Virus record (IMG/VR): IMGVR_UViG_3300032286_000447
Coordinates: 1 to 26,242 of that record
Source: a virus
DNA length: 26,242 bases
Strand: one strand, 5' to 3'
A program made the position numbers and the translations under genes. Numbering within the stretch: the first letter of the stretch is position 1; every line of letters starts with the position of its first letter. The notes beneath the pieces were generated by a model, which searched no databases, was not told the DNA's origin, and worked only from the letters and a program-made list of their open reading frames with translations. Positions 8,127-15,738 of this stretch are shown in pieces.

Positions 8127-8759
8127 TTAGGCTACGCTGGTAGCTGTATCTGTTGGGTTTCTCTGTGGCTGTGCTACTTGTCCTACACCTTCTTCAACTC
8201 CGTTGTATCCTGTTTGGATAGCGTTATCGAATTGTACGGTCAATGCTATTTTGATATCTTCGCTAGTACCATAGTTAACAGTATTATAGTTAACTGCTTC
8301 TAAGTAGCATCCAACTAAATACCAAGTTTCAAGTACTTGTGGTGTTGCAATACCATTTCCACCATCTAATATTTCTAATGTCATTGAAAACTTATAGTCA
8401 CTTGCAGACGCGGCACTGGCTTGTTCTGCCATATCTAATTGCTTTTGAACCTGTGCACCAATTGATCTGGTCACTGCACCAGATGCATCATCACGAATGT
8501 TAATAGACATTGTTTGCCATGTATGCTTACCTGCCATATATACGGTAGAGTTGTATACTGGTAATGTAATTTTAGCGAACGAAAGGTTTGGTCTAGAACA
8601 ATCAACAACTTGGCGTGTTAATTCAAGTCCATCGTTATCACCAAAGTTGAAAAAGTTTAGACGGTATCTAAACTGTAACTTTGGCATCAACAAGGTCTGA
8701 TTACCGGCATTGGTATCGCTTGCTGATAGATTAACTAGTGTTTGTGAGGCTATCGCCAT
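8127..8759 (-). CDS. 19: Tail tube protein (T4 gp19-like)
   Basis: 210 aa. Polymerises inside the sheath as hexameric rings to form the channel for DNA. Landmarks: LQFRYRLNFFNFGDN (about 28-42), LTRQVVDCSRPNLSFAKITL and PVYNSTVYMAGKHTW (about 46-80), MSINIRDDASGAV, and the closing strands FSMTLEILDG, TWYLVGCYLEAVNYNTVNYG and IKIALTVQFDNAIQT. T4 gp19 is 163 aa, so this one has a somewhat longer N-terminus and a disordered tail (VAQPQRNPTDTATS). The ATG at 8759 has AGGAG upstream and a GATAAATA promoter at 8781-8788. It lies directly downstream of gp18, as in T4, but has its own promoter and a hairpin between the two genes, allowing separate expression. Confidence 0.85.
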   Translation of the reverse strand: MAIASQTLVNLSASDTNAGNQTLLMPKLQFRYRLNFFNFGDNDGLELTRQVVDCSRPNLSFAKITLPVYNSTVYMAGKHTWQTMSINIRDDASGAVTRSIGAQVQKQLDMAEQASAASASDYKFSMTLEILDGGNGIATPQVLETWYLVGCYLEAVNYNTVNYGTSEDIKIALTVQFDNAIQTGYNGVEEGVGQVAQPQRNPTDTATSVA

Positions 8760-8780
8760 TTTAATTTCTCCTGTTAATAT

Positions 8781-8788
8781 TATTTATC
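8781..8788 (-). promoter_or_regulatory. Late promoter-like octamer for tail tube gene
   Basis: GATAAATA on the minus strand, 21 bases before the gp19 ATG, followed by an AGGAG ribosome site. Confidence 0.72.
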
Positions 8789-8792
8789 TTTT

Positions 8793-8818
8793 ATTGAGGG
8801 GCATAAATGCCCCTCAAT
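8793..8818 (-). terminator. Hairpin between gp18 and gp19
   Basis: Perfect 11-bp inverted repeat: arms ATTGAGGGGCA (8793-8803) and its complement (8808-8818), with a 4-base loop. It lies 3 bases past the gp18 stop and just before the gp19 promoter. No clear T run follows on the minus strand, so it may be a terminator, an RNA 3'-end stabiliser or a processing site. Confidence 0.7.
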
Positions 8819-8821
8819 TTC

Positions 8822-11800
8822 TTATAGTGCTGCTAACTCACCTGTATTCAAAATACGAACCGGGATGTAGATGAATTCAGCTGCCTTAACAGGCTCAATC
8901 GCAACGTCTACCCAAAGCTCATTTCTATCAATTCTAGCAGGAGTGTTGTTTGATTCATCACATACTACCAGATAATCATAGATACCGCGTTTTGATTGTA
9001 AATCAAGCATCAACGATGTCACTACGTTTGCAATTTGACCTCTAGTAAATGAATCATTAGGTTCAAATACAAACGGTCTTGCTCCAATTGTCAATTGTCT
9101 ACGGATGTAAGCAATTAATCTTGCAACGTTAGTTCTATCCAATGCGCTTTGTGAGTCAAAGCTTGTTTTATTACCATAATTCAATAAACCATTACCGGTA
9201 AAGAATACTAATGGATTTATAAAATTAAGATACAACACATCACGAATCCCTATTCTAGTTTTACTAGTTTGAAATTCGCCGGTAGTTCTGTCTACATAAC
9301 CAATATTAGCTGCGTTGTCAATAACGCCCCTGCGTGTACCTGCTGCTGCTAACCAAGGATAAGCAATAGTATCATTGCGTAAGAAAGTACGCAGCATCAT
9401 ATGCGATGCAGGAACTGCCACTTCGTTACCAGATAAATCAAAAGCCAATCCACTTGGATAGAACAAACCTAAGAAGGTATTGCGTGTTACACACCCTTCT
9501 TCACCTGTGCTTGTCGCACCTGCCGCGTTTGTTGCCCATGCTTGAATATCAGTAGCACTATCAGGTAATCCTAATGGAGTATCACCTAGTATGTAGCCTG
9601 TTTCTCCACGATCAGCATTTAGTACGACCATATTAGGTTGTAATTCAGGATAATTAGGAGTAGCCATTAAGTTAAAGAAATTATCTTCGTCACGGATAGC
9701 TGGATTAGTATCAATTGCGGATCGTAATGATTCTACAACCATTGCTCTTTGAGCTTTTCTACCCATATATGGACTGCCGTTAGACTGTAAGCCACTTGCC
9801 GATACCCATGCATCCCGTTGAGTAGGTAATGATTGATCAGGGAAAGTGGTTGAGTTAAAATAATTAACTCTATATTGTTTAACATTATAACCTGAACGGC
9901 GTGTATTAAATAACAACATCCCTGTTGGATATAGACTTGAACTTGGTGCATCCAAATCTAAATAATTGCTAGATAATAAACTTACTATTGTTGGAATAGG
10001 ATCATCTGCTGGATTAGTATTATTATTAGTTGCCCAACGAGCATCTGCAAATACTATACCGGTATTATTAACTTGATCGGTATTATCTATTAATACCCAC
10101 ATGTTTTCACCATCAACTGATTGCCAACGGGAAATTACAGGATAATCTTCTAAATTACTAGTGTTTATCCATAAATCACCGTACACTAATGCGGTTCCGT
10201 CACTTTGTGTAGTTGGTTCGCTAGCACTTACTATTGGACCAGAAGGATCAGTAGTATTAGACCCAGTTGGGATCGGGAAACCATTGCTATCATAGTTAGT
10301 ATTCTTATAGCCTCTCCAACCAGATGAAGTGTTTATCATAATATCAACTTGATTTACTACACTGTAGAACCAATTTGTATTATTAGCAGGAGCCGCAACA
10401 GGTGCACCTTCGTTTGATGTATAAACAAATTCAACCCAGTTACTTAATTGGGTTGAAAAGTTTATAACAGGTGTGCCGGATACGTAAGCTACAGTAGATA
10501 AACTTCCTCCAGATCCTATTCCAGTCACTTTTAAGGTTAAATTATTTCCAGGAGTAGTTCCACCTAAATTTGCGCCTAAAATAGTAAGTGTATCACCCAC
10601 AATATAGCCGGATCCCTGTCCAGTCACAGCAAAAATATTTGAATACTCCCCTGAGATTATTGAAGCATTGATTTGACCATCTGCACCTGCACCACCCGTA
10701 ACTGCAACAGCATTAAATGAAGTATCTGCAAATGGTCCATATTTAACACAGGTGTCACCAATTGTAAACCCGGCCTCTGCTATTAATCCAGAAGATCTTC
10801 CTGTTGTAATATTTACGTCAGACATAACAATTGCACCACCTTCCGTATGAGTCAATTGTATTGCACCATCAGTTGTTACACTGGCAGTAGTATAATCAAT
10901 TCCAGCGGCTGCCCATGCAGTAACAAAATCTGTAGCATCAGTATTATCAGCTAAACGCATAGTATAAGGATCACTCAATTGTGTGATACCCGGAGAAGTA
11001 ACATATACGTATAAAGTATACGGTCCAGCTGTAAATGATGGACTAGAATTAGTACCAGTAACTACAGTAGGACCAGTAGCAAATCTTTCCCATAAATATA
11101 CAGGGCTAGCAGGTGCCTGATTATTAAAGTTGTACTGACCGTATATAGTTCCTGCAGGAATAGCCTGACCACCTGTAGCATCTAATGCTGCTATTGCTGC
11201 CCAGTCAGTAGGATACAAACTTACATTTTTATTAACCCAAGACGCAGTAACTGCATCATATTGAGAAACAATAGGTTGTAGCCCATTGCCGGCAGATCCA
11301 ACTTTCATCCATACTGAGCCGGTGGGTCTAGGATAGGTTTGTCCAGTTTGCCATAATGGTTGCTGTGCTGATGTTCCCCACTGTAAGGTCGGCGAATAAT
11401 AATCACCGGTGTCGATCCCCATATCGCTAAGTGGTGCACCAGTACCATCCGTCAATGTAATATATTGAGAATCAATTTCGTCAATGCCATTGAATGTAGA
11501 GCTTGTAAAAATACAAAGTTTGCCACTTCTTACACCGGCAGTTACATTAGTTAATCCTAAAGCATTTATAACACCTGCTACACCTGCAACAGTCCCGATA
11601 CCTCCTCCTGAGTTAGGAACTGTAATAGTAATATCAATTGAAGTGCTAGTAACAAGATTCTTTATAGTAAGGGTAAAAGTATTACCGGGAGCCAATGTTG
11701 GATTAGAAACAGTACCTTGTACAGTTGGCCAATCTTTTGACCAAGCTGATAATCCGACAGGTACCCAAGCATTGCCAGTGGTCTTATAAAAGAATTGTTC

Positions 11801-12391
11801 TTGCAATGGTCCGGTTAGTTGATTAGCTATTACTGCGTAGTCTCCAATATTACCGATACTATCAATGGGTGTATACGCACTTATATAAGCGTCATCGGTA
11901 ATAACAATAGGATTTTGTAATGTAAATTGTCCAGTTGTAGCATTAAACTGATATATACCCCAAGTTGAGGTTGTTGTATCTAACCACCATGCGCCATCTT
12001 CAGGTGCACCAACTGGTCGACCTGTTTGACCAACTAAACTAGCTAAATCAATATCTGCTCTTAATACATAACAACGATTAGTTACACCTAATAATGAGTA
12101 TGCTGCTAATAATCCATATTCGTTGAGTTCATAACCCTGAATAGGAGTACCTGCAGTTGTGGTGTAAAAGAACGGATTACCATATAATGTAACAAGATCA
12201 CGTTGGCTTGTTACTTGATATAATTTACCTGCATTTGCTGCTGTAGTAGCAACTGCTACTCCCGTACCAGTTGGATCAGCTTTATTTTGTGCTGTTGCTA
12301 CTAGTACGAAAGGTACGGAACCGGTTGCGGCTGGAAGATATTGACTTTGGTCAATGATTGAAACTTCAACGCCAGGACTTGTTAATGCCAT
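8822..12391 (-). CDS. 18: Tail sheath protein (T4 gp18-like) with very large insertion
   Basis: 1189 aa, against 659 in T4 gp18. The sheath contracts to drive the tube into the host. Residues 1-120 match sheath N-termini (MALTSPGVEVSIIDQS, FVLVATAQNKADPTG, YGLLAAYSLLGVTNRCYVLRADID). Residues from about 800 on match the conserved core (RRSGYNVKQYRVNYFN, LRSAIDTNPAIRDEDNFFNL, NADRGETGYILGD, RLIAYIRRQLTIGARPFVFE, VDVAIEPVKAAEFIYIPVRI), including the C-terminal strand that links subunits. Between them lie about 680 residues of beta-rich, Thr/Gly/Asn/Ser-rich sequence, including a GSGYIVGDTLTILG module near 588-640 and GDLWINTSNLEDYP-type linker modules. These should be outward-facing decoration domains. 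ATG at 12391 with AAGGA upstream; the first gene of its late unit. Confidence 0.92.
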   Translation of the reverse strand: MALTSPGVEVSIIDQSQYLPAATGSVPFVLVATAQNKADPTGTGVAVATTAANAGKLYQVTSQRDLVTLYGNPFFYTTTAGTPIQGYELNEYGLLAAYSLLGVTNRCYVLRADIDLASLVGQTGRPVGAPEDGAWWLDTTTSTWGIYQFNATTGQFTLQNPIVITDDAYISAYTPIDSIGNIGDYAVIANQLTGPLQEQFFYKTTGNAWVPVGLSAWSKDWPTVQGTVSNPTLAPGNTFTLTIKNLVTSTSIDITITVPNSGGGIGTVAGVAGVINALGLTNVTAGVRSGKLCIFTSSTFNGIDEIDSQYITLTDGTGAPLSDMGIDTGDYYSPTLQWGTSAQQPLWQTGQTYPRPTGSVWMKVGSAGNGLQPIVSQYDAVTASWVNKNVSLYPTDWAAIAALDATGGQAIPAGTIYGQYNFNNQAPASPVYLWERFATGPTVVTGTNSSPSFTAGPYTLYVYVTSPGITQLSDPYTMRLADNTDATDFVTAWAAAGIDYTTASVTTDGAIQLTHTEGGAIVMSDVNITTGRSSGLIAEAGFTIGDTCVKYGPFADTSFNAVAVTGGAGADGQINASIISGEYSNIFAVTGQGSGYIVGDTLTILGANLGGTTPGNNLTLKVTGIGSGGSLSTVAYVSGTPVINFSTQLSNWVEFVYTSNEGAPVAAPANNTNWFYSVVNQVDIMINTSSGWRGYKNTNYDSNGFPIPTGSNTTDPSGPIVSASEPTTQSDGTALVYGDLWINTSNLEDYPVISRWQSVDGENMWVLIDNTDQVNNTGIVFADARWATNNNTNPADDPIPTIVSLLSSNYLDLDAPSSSLYPTGMLLFNTRRSGYNVKQYRVNYFNSTTFPDQSLPTQRDAWVSASGLQSNGSPYMGRKAQRAMVVESLRSAIDTNPAIRDEDNFFNLMATPNYPELQPNMVVLNADRGETGYILGDTPLGLPDSATDIQAWATNAAGATSTGEEGCVTRNTFLGLFYPSGLAFDLSGNEVAVPASHMMLRTFLRNDTIAYPWLAAAGTRRGVIDNAANIGYVDRTTGEFQTSKTRIGIRDVLYLNFINPLVFFTGNGLLNYGNKTSFDSQSALDRTNVARLIAYIRRQLTIGARPFVFEPNDSFTRGQIANVVTSLMLDLQSKRGIYDYLVVCDESNNTPARIDRNELWVDVAIEPVKAAEFIYIPVRILNTGELAAL

Positions 12392-12445
12392 TTTATTTTT
12401 CCTTATTGTAAAATTATGAGGTTTACCACCTAGTTTGCATATTAT

Positions 12446-12453
12446 TATTTATT
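12446..12453 (-). promoter_or_regulatory. Possible late promoter for tail sheath
   Basis: AATAAATA on the minus strand in a very AT-rich stretch, 55 bases before the gp18 ATG. It differs from the window consensus only at the first base. Lower certainty because the surrounding sequence is nearly all A/T. Confidence 0.4.
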
Positions 12454-12501
12454 TTATTTTCTAAAAAACATCCATTTAGCCGAACCTTCGAAGGTAAAAA
12501 T

Positions 12502-12509
12502 CATAAATA
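12502..12509 (+). promoter_or_regulatory. Late promoter-like octamer before HNH-type gene
   Basis: CATAAATA on the plus strand, 7 of 8 matches to the T4 late consensus. It ends 5 bases before the ATG at 12515, so the predicted transcription start coincides with the A of ATG and no ribosome site can fit between. Confidence 0.5.
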
Positions 12510-12514
12510 TTAAT

Positions 12515-12868
12515 ATGATACTGAAAAGGCCTATTTGTAATACTTGCAACAAAAATTATTGTGCCATAAATTACAAAAAGAATGACATAACCCACTATCG
12601 TAGAATTTGTGATGGGTGTGGCAAGAACAGGGCTAAGAAAAAGCCTAGAGTTTATAATTGGGAAAAATCAGGATACAAGAAAAAACCCACATGTGATTTA
12701 TGCGGGTTTCGTAGTTTGTTTCCAACTCAAATTACCGTATTTCATATTGACGGTAATTTAGAAAATATTATACTAAGTAATTTGCGTAGTATATGTTTGA
12801 ATTGTGTTGAAGTAGTAAAGAAAAAAGAAGTTACTTGGAAACGAGGTGACTTACAAGTTGACTATTGA
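12515..12868 (+). CDS. Zinc-knuckle HNH-type endonuclease-like protein
   Basis: 117 aa, on the strand opposite to its neighbours. Four Cys-x2-Cys pairs are present: CNTC, CDGC, CDLC and CLNC, enough for two zinc sites. The last half (GYKKKPTCDLCGFRS, TVFHIDGNLENIILSNLRSICLNC) has the His-x-Asp-Gly-Asn ... Asn-Leu pattern of treble-clef HNH nucleases common in T4-like phages. It may be a mobile endonuclease or a degenerate DNA-binding relative. The last 18 bases overlap the 3' end of the dNMP kinase gene in a tail-to-tail arrangement. The gene splits the sheath gene from the kinase, consistent with an insertion. Very basic (many Lys/Arg), no ribosome site. Confidence 0.7.
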   Translation: MILKRPICNTCNKNYCAINYKKNDITHYRRICDGCGKNRAKKKPRVYNWEKSGYKKKPTCDLCGFRSLFPTQITVFHIDGNLENIILSNLRSICLNCVEVVKKKEVTWKRGDLQVDY

Positions 12869-13492
12869 TTGAATTTTTTTATGTAAGTCATCTATTGTCC
12901 CATCATTAGCAATAATATGGTCATACTCTAATCCAACACTACTATATTCACTCGCATGAATACCTAATTGCTCAAGCCGATTCCTCCCAAGAGCCCAACC
13001 CAAATTACCGTTTTCACCTTTATTAAAGTTTATCGCATGTGAATACCACTCAGGGTTTGGACCCCTTTCAACTCTAATAGTAATTCCACCAGCATTTTTA
13101 ATAGCACCTACCTCATTGTAGAATCTACAATCTGTTATCACAATATTATCGGTAGAAGTTCTTAATTTGTTTTCTACTGATGCTACCCAAATATCCGTAT
13201 GAAATGCATCACGACAAACTTCTGTTCCCCAATATTGTAGAATCCAGCGTGGAGTAAGATGAGGGATACCTAAACGTTCTGCCCACCATTGATCAACCTG
13301 TTCACGCCATTCTCTGCTAGACTTAGTAGTGCCCTCTAGCATTTCACGATCCCAATTAAACACTGCTGCTACAGCATCTTTAAGAGAAGCGGCAAAACTT
13401 AATCTTTTAAAACCATGAAATGTAGTTAGATAATCTGCAATAGTGTCTTTGCCAGAATTTATTAACCCGGTAATTCCAATAATAATTTTCAT
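12851..13492 (-). CDS. 1: Deoxynucleoside monophosphate kinase (T4 gene 1 family)
   Basis: 213 aa. Phosphorylates dNMPs to dNDPs to feed phage DNA synthesis, in the cytoplasm. A P-loop GLINSGKDT is at residues 9-17 right after a beta strand; LSFAASLKDAVAAVF (about 31-45) corresponds to the substrate-lid start seen in T4 gp1; WILQYWGTEVCRDAF and IWVASVENKL, then NIVITDCRFYNEVGAIKNAGG (about 115-136) carry the Asp-x-Arg motif; IIANDGTIDDLHKKI closes the domain. T4 gp1 is 241 aa, so this is slightly short but complete. Its ATG overlaps the stop of the upstream HNH endonuclease (ATGA), so translation is probably coupled to it. The AAAGGAG just before the ATG is too close to act ideally. Confidence 0.85.
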   Translation of the reverse strand: MKIIIGITGLINSGKDTIADYLTTFHGFKRLSFAASLKDAVAAVFNWDREMLEGTTKSSREWREQVDQWWAERLGIPHLTPRWILQYWGTEVCRDAFHTDIWVASVENKLRTSTDNIVITDCRFYNEVGAIKNAGGITIRVERGPNPEWYSHAINFNKGENGNLGWALGRNRLEQLGIHASEYSSVGLEYDHIIANDGTIDDLHKKIQSIVNL

Positions 13493-14430
13493 TCTCCTTT
13501 ATGTTTACAATTTTCCCCGTGCCACCTTGAAAAATTCATGTGATCAACTTCTTTATCACAATAATAACATTTTAATTTAAGTGCAGCTAGTTTTTCGGCA
13601 CTTTTTTTCTTGCGCTGTTCATCAGTGTGCTTTTTACCAAAAAAACCATTTTTCTCTCCTACATTAGCAACTTTCTTTTTTAATTCCTGTGCTTTTTCTT
13701 CACCATATAATTCTTCAAATGTTTTTCCTTTATTGATCGGGATCTTACCTTTTCTATTTTTGGATGCACTTTTTTTCCATGCCTCTGATTTTGGTTTGGC
13801 TGCTAACTGCCTAAGCAATAATAATGTTTTTTCACTATGGTGCTTTTTATAGAATCCATTTTTCTCTCCTACATTAGCAACTTTCTTTTTTAATTCCTGT
13901 GCTTTTTCTTCACCATATAATTCTTCATATGTTTTCCCCTTTAGCCTATCACTAGCTCGCTTTTTATATCCATCTGTATGCTGCTTACCAAAAAATGGAT
14001 TATTGGATCCTAAATTTCTTTTTGATGCCCTTAATCTTTCCTCCTCAGTCCAAAAATTTTTAACAGTTTGTGAAAGCTCCTGCTGTAATAATTCATATTG
14101 TCTTCCGATCATTTTGTGATCAGTATATTTGGCTAAAATAACTTGTAGCCCATGAACCATCTTTGCCTTTGCCGTGCCTTGTGTCATTCTAATTAATAAT
14201 TTATGACATATTAAGTGAGCCCTTGGTGTAAGATAGGCAATATTGTCAATATCCTCAGGATCACCTGCAACCCATCCGAGTGGCCCTTTTCTAACACGAT
14301 TGATAAAAAATGATTCTGGAATTATGTGATGTCTATGTTTGGTAGTATGTTTAACTTTTGCGGAAGAATTACCAACTATGTTATAATACCATTTAGTGTA
14401 TTTGTTCTGTAGGAATATTTCTTGATTCAT
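13489..14430 (-). CDS. HNH homing endonuclease with NUMOD3 repeats
   Basis: 313 aa. The N-terminal HNH domain shows HRHHIIPESFF (32-42, His34-His35), Asn63 in DNIAYLTPRAHLICHKLL (62-79) and His72/His76. NUMOD3-type DNA-binding motifs follow: NPFFGKQHT, NGFYKKHHSE and NGFFGKKHTDEQ. A GKTYEELYGEEKAQELKKK segment occurs twice in a 70-codon register (see repeat). The C-terminus has a C-x2-C ... H-x3-C zinc-finger pattern (CYYC, then WHGENC). The gene lies between the hairpin after the cysteine-hydrolase-like gene and the dNMP kinase, whose start it overlaps. There is no clear ribosome site; CATAAGTA (14436-14443) ends 5 bases before the ATG. It probably nicks or cuts phage DNA to spread itself. 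Confidence 0.85.
   Translation of the reverse strand: MNQEIFLQNKYTKWYYNIVGNSSAKVKHTTKHRHHIIPESFFINRVRKGPLGWVAGDPEDIDNIAYLTPRAHLICHKLLIRMTQGTAKAKMVHGLQVILAKYTDHKMIGRQYELLQQELSQTVKNFWTEEERLRASKRNLGSNNPFFGKQHTDGYKKRASDRLKGKTYEELYGEEKAQELKKKVANVGEKNGFYKKHHSEKTLLLLRQLAAKPKSEAWKKSASKNRKGKIPINKGKTFEELYGEEKAQELKKKVANVGEKNGFFGKKHTDEQRKKKSAEKLAALKLKCYYCDKEVDHMNFSRWHGENCKHKGE
13646..13717. repeat. Direct repeat copy A inside HNH endonuclease
   Basis: A 72-base stretch identical to 13856-13927, offset exactly 210 bases (70 codons), so the reading frame is kept. Similarity goes on for about 8 more bases with one mismatch. Confidence 0.9.
13856..13927. repeat. Direct repeat copy B inside HNH endonuclease
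   Basis: Second copy of the 72-base identical repeat. Recombination between the copies would delete 70 codons in frame, removing one NUMOD3 unit. Confidence 0.9.
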
Positions 14431-14455
14431 ACATTTACTTATGTGAACAGGATAA

Positions 14456-14463
14456 GATAAATA
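14456..14463 (+). promoter_or_regulatory. Orphan late promoter-like octamer on plus strand
   Basis: GATAAATA on the plus strand, reading toward the hairpin at 14485-14521 and antisense to the cysteine-hydrolase-like gene. No convincing plus-strand gene follows. Either chance or an antisense/small-RNA promoter. Confidence 0.3.
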
Positions 14464-14484
14464 TACGACTATTAAACATATGGT

Positions 14485-14521
14485 AAGCTCCTGTAATATA
14501 ATATATATCTTACAGGAGCTT
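14485..14521 (-). terminator. 12-bp stem hairpin after the cysteine-hydrolase-like gene
   Basis: Arms AAGCTCCTGTAA (14485-14496) and its exact complement (14510-14521) with a 13-base A/T loop. It lies 16 bases past the stop at 14537 and before the HNH gene. There is no long T run, so it is a possible terminator or RNA-stability element that would insulate the endonuclease gene from upstream transcription. Confidence 0.65.
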
Positions 14522-14536
14522 TACAAAATAAAGTAT

Positions 14537-14929
14537 TTAGGTTAATCTTGGATCAGATAAGATAAACTCTTCTGCTGTTTTAACATCTTGTTCACTTACC
14601 CCTTCCATTGTAAAAATATATTGTGCTTCCTCAACTGATATCGGCACTAGTTTCATATACTCAATACTATTTACAAAATGGCAATTGTCAGGTTCACCTT
14701 GATGAGTACCATCAACATCTACCCACTCTAACTTATCAAATGATTTTACACAACAAACATGGCAAGTTTCAGGTACATATTCTTCTTCAAAATCATCATA
14801 ATAAAACCCAGTCCAAGCGCCTAATGGCAGATTTGTTGTATTATGTAATGCTATTGCATAGGCATCGCACATGCCAGTCCTATACTTAGCTTTATTAACT
14901 GATTCAGTTAATAATTCTTTAATTTTCAT
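14537..14929 (-). CDS. Small cysteine-hydrolase-like protein (papain/NlpC-like signature) with CTS-like N-terminus
   Basis: 130 aa, no firm family. A possible catalytic set is visible: Cys21 in GMCDAYAIAL at a helix start, His57 in TCHVCCV on a strand, and Asp71 or Asp73 in WVDVDG, the Cys-His-Asp order of papain-fold, NlpC/P60 and transglutaminase-like enzymes. The segment after Asp73 (GTHQGEPDNCHF) would be an active-site loop. The first nine residues (MKIKELLTE) followed by SV resemble the T4 capsid-targeting peptide and gp21 cleavage site, and nearly match the start of the 208-aa protein at 4899. ATG at 14929 has AAGG upstream, which overlaps the end of the gp13 gene. It might be a structural-module peptidase or amidase, or a head-packaged effector; function is inferred only. 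Confidence 0.55.
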   Translation of the reverse strand: MKIKELLTESVNKAKYRTGMCDAYAIALHNTTNLPLGAWTGFYYDDFEEEYVPETCHVCCVKSFDKLEWVDVDGTHQGEPDNCHFVNSIEYMKLVPISVEEAQYIFTMEGVSEQDVKTAEEFILSDPRLT

Positions 14930-14930
14930 T

Positions 14931-15716
14931 TTAACCTTGAATCCAAGTCAATGGTTGTGAGTAATCTTGGTATTTTCTCAAATCATCCAATAATGCTTCT
15001 TGTAGGGCCTTAGATTCAGCCTTCATAGCAGTACCATTTAAAGATGTGCCGCCACCTGGACCAGCAATAGTACCAAATTTTTCGCGGGCTTCTCCAATGA
15101 TACCTTTTAGAACTGCTAGAACATAGTCACCAATCCAAACACCAGCACCTGGATCCTGCAATAGAACTTCAACAGGTCTTTGTACATCAGCCCAAACTAA
15201 TATGCGTTCTCCAGTGCCCTTAAAATCTCTAACTACTCTAAGAACTTTAGTAACTGGATCAAAAGTATAATTGACATAACCACCAAACATTCTTGCTGCC
15301 AATTCAACATAACCGGCATAAAAATCATATGTTGCCATACCACCGGTATAGTTGTAATTCAATAGGTAAGTATTGAGAATAGCACTTGAGAAGGGATCAA
15401 AGGATGTAGAACTAGGACCTGTTTCAAGTCCTACTGTTCTACGAAATAGTGCCCTTACATTAATAAATTCTTGAGGTAAGGTGTAAGTGTCTATGTTTTG
15501 AATAACCGTCATTAATGTATACGATTCAGCGGTAGCATTTTGTGCCCGCTGACGATACAGTTTAATGGCATAATTGAATGCAGCCTCATAATGCTGAGGA
15601 TCTAGTTCAATATCTATAATACCATCACCTAATCGTAATCTTAGGTTAGTGAATAATGATTCTTTTAATTCATCTAAGTTTAGATTAGTAGGCGTGGATA
15701 ATATATTTGCGGTCAT
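14931..15716 (-). CDS. 13: Neck protein (T4 gp13-like)
   Basis: 261 aa (T4 gp13 is 309). Forms the collar that closes the filled head and accepts the tail. Visible hallmarks: LRLGDGIIDIELDPQHYEAAF (26-46), a KLYRQRAQNATAESY helix (52-66), TYTLPQEFINVRALFRRTVG, LVWADVQRPVEVLLQDP, then WIGDYVLAVLKGIIGEAREKFGTIAGPGGG (about 194-223), which I recall as a strong signature of marine gp13 proteins, and LTWIQG at the end. The ATG at 15716 lies 23 bases after a GATAAATA promoter and has AGGA upstream. Its partners gp14 and gp15 are encoded about 2.5 kb away on the other strand, so the T4 order 13-14-15 is kept in position but broken by inversion and four intervening metabolic or unknown genes. Confidence 0.8.
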   Translation of the reverse strand: MTANILSTPTNLNLDELKESLFTNLRLRLGDGIIDIELDPQHYEAAFNYAIKLYRQRAQNATAESYTLMTVIQNIDTYTLPQEFINVRALFRRTVGLETGPSSTSFDPFSSAILNTYLLNYNYTGGMATYDFYAGYVELAARMFGGYVNYTFDPVTKVLRVVRDFKGTGERILVWADVQRPVEVLLQDPGAGVWIGDYVLAVLKGIIGEAREKFGTIAGPGGGTSLNGTAMKAESKALQEALLDDLRKYQDYSQPLTWIQG

Positions 15717-15738
15717 TTTTTGTAATCCTGATATATGT

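Noticed and set aside
11091-11098. CATAAATA on the plus strand inside gp18
   Set aside because: Inside a coding region on the opposite strand with no plus-strand gene downstream; best explained by chance in AT-rich DNA.
12484-12495. Palindrome ACCTTCGAAGGT as terminator or operator
   Set aside because: Short, with a weak stem when folded and no gene ending next to it; it lies in the divergent region between gp18 and the HNH-type gene. Could be an operator but nothing supports it.
14479-14544. 22-codon plus-strand ORF after the orphan GATAAATA
   Set aside because: Runs through the hairpin, has no ribosome site and encodes no recognisable sequence.
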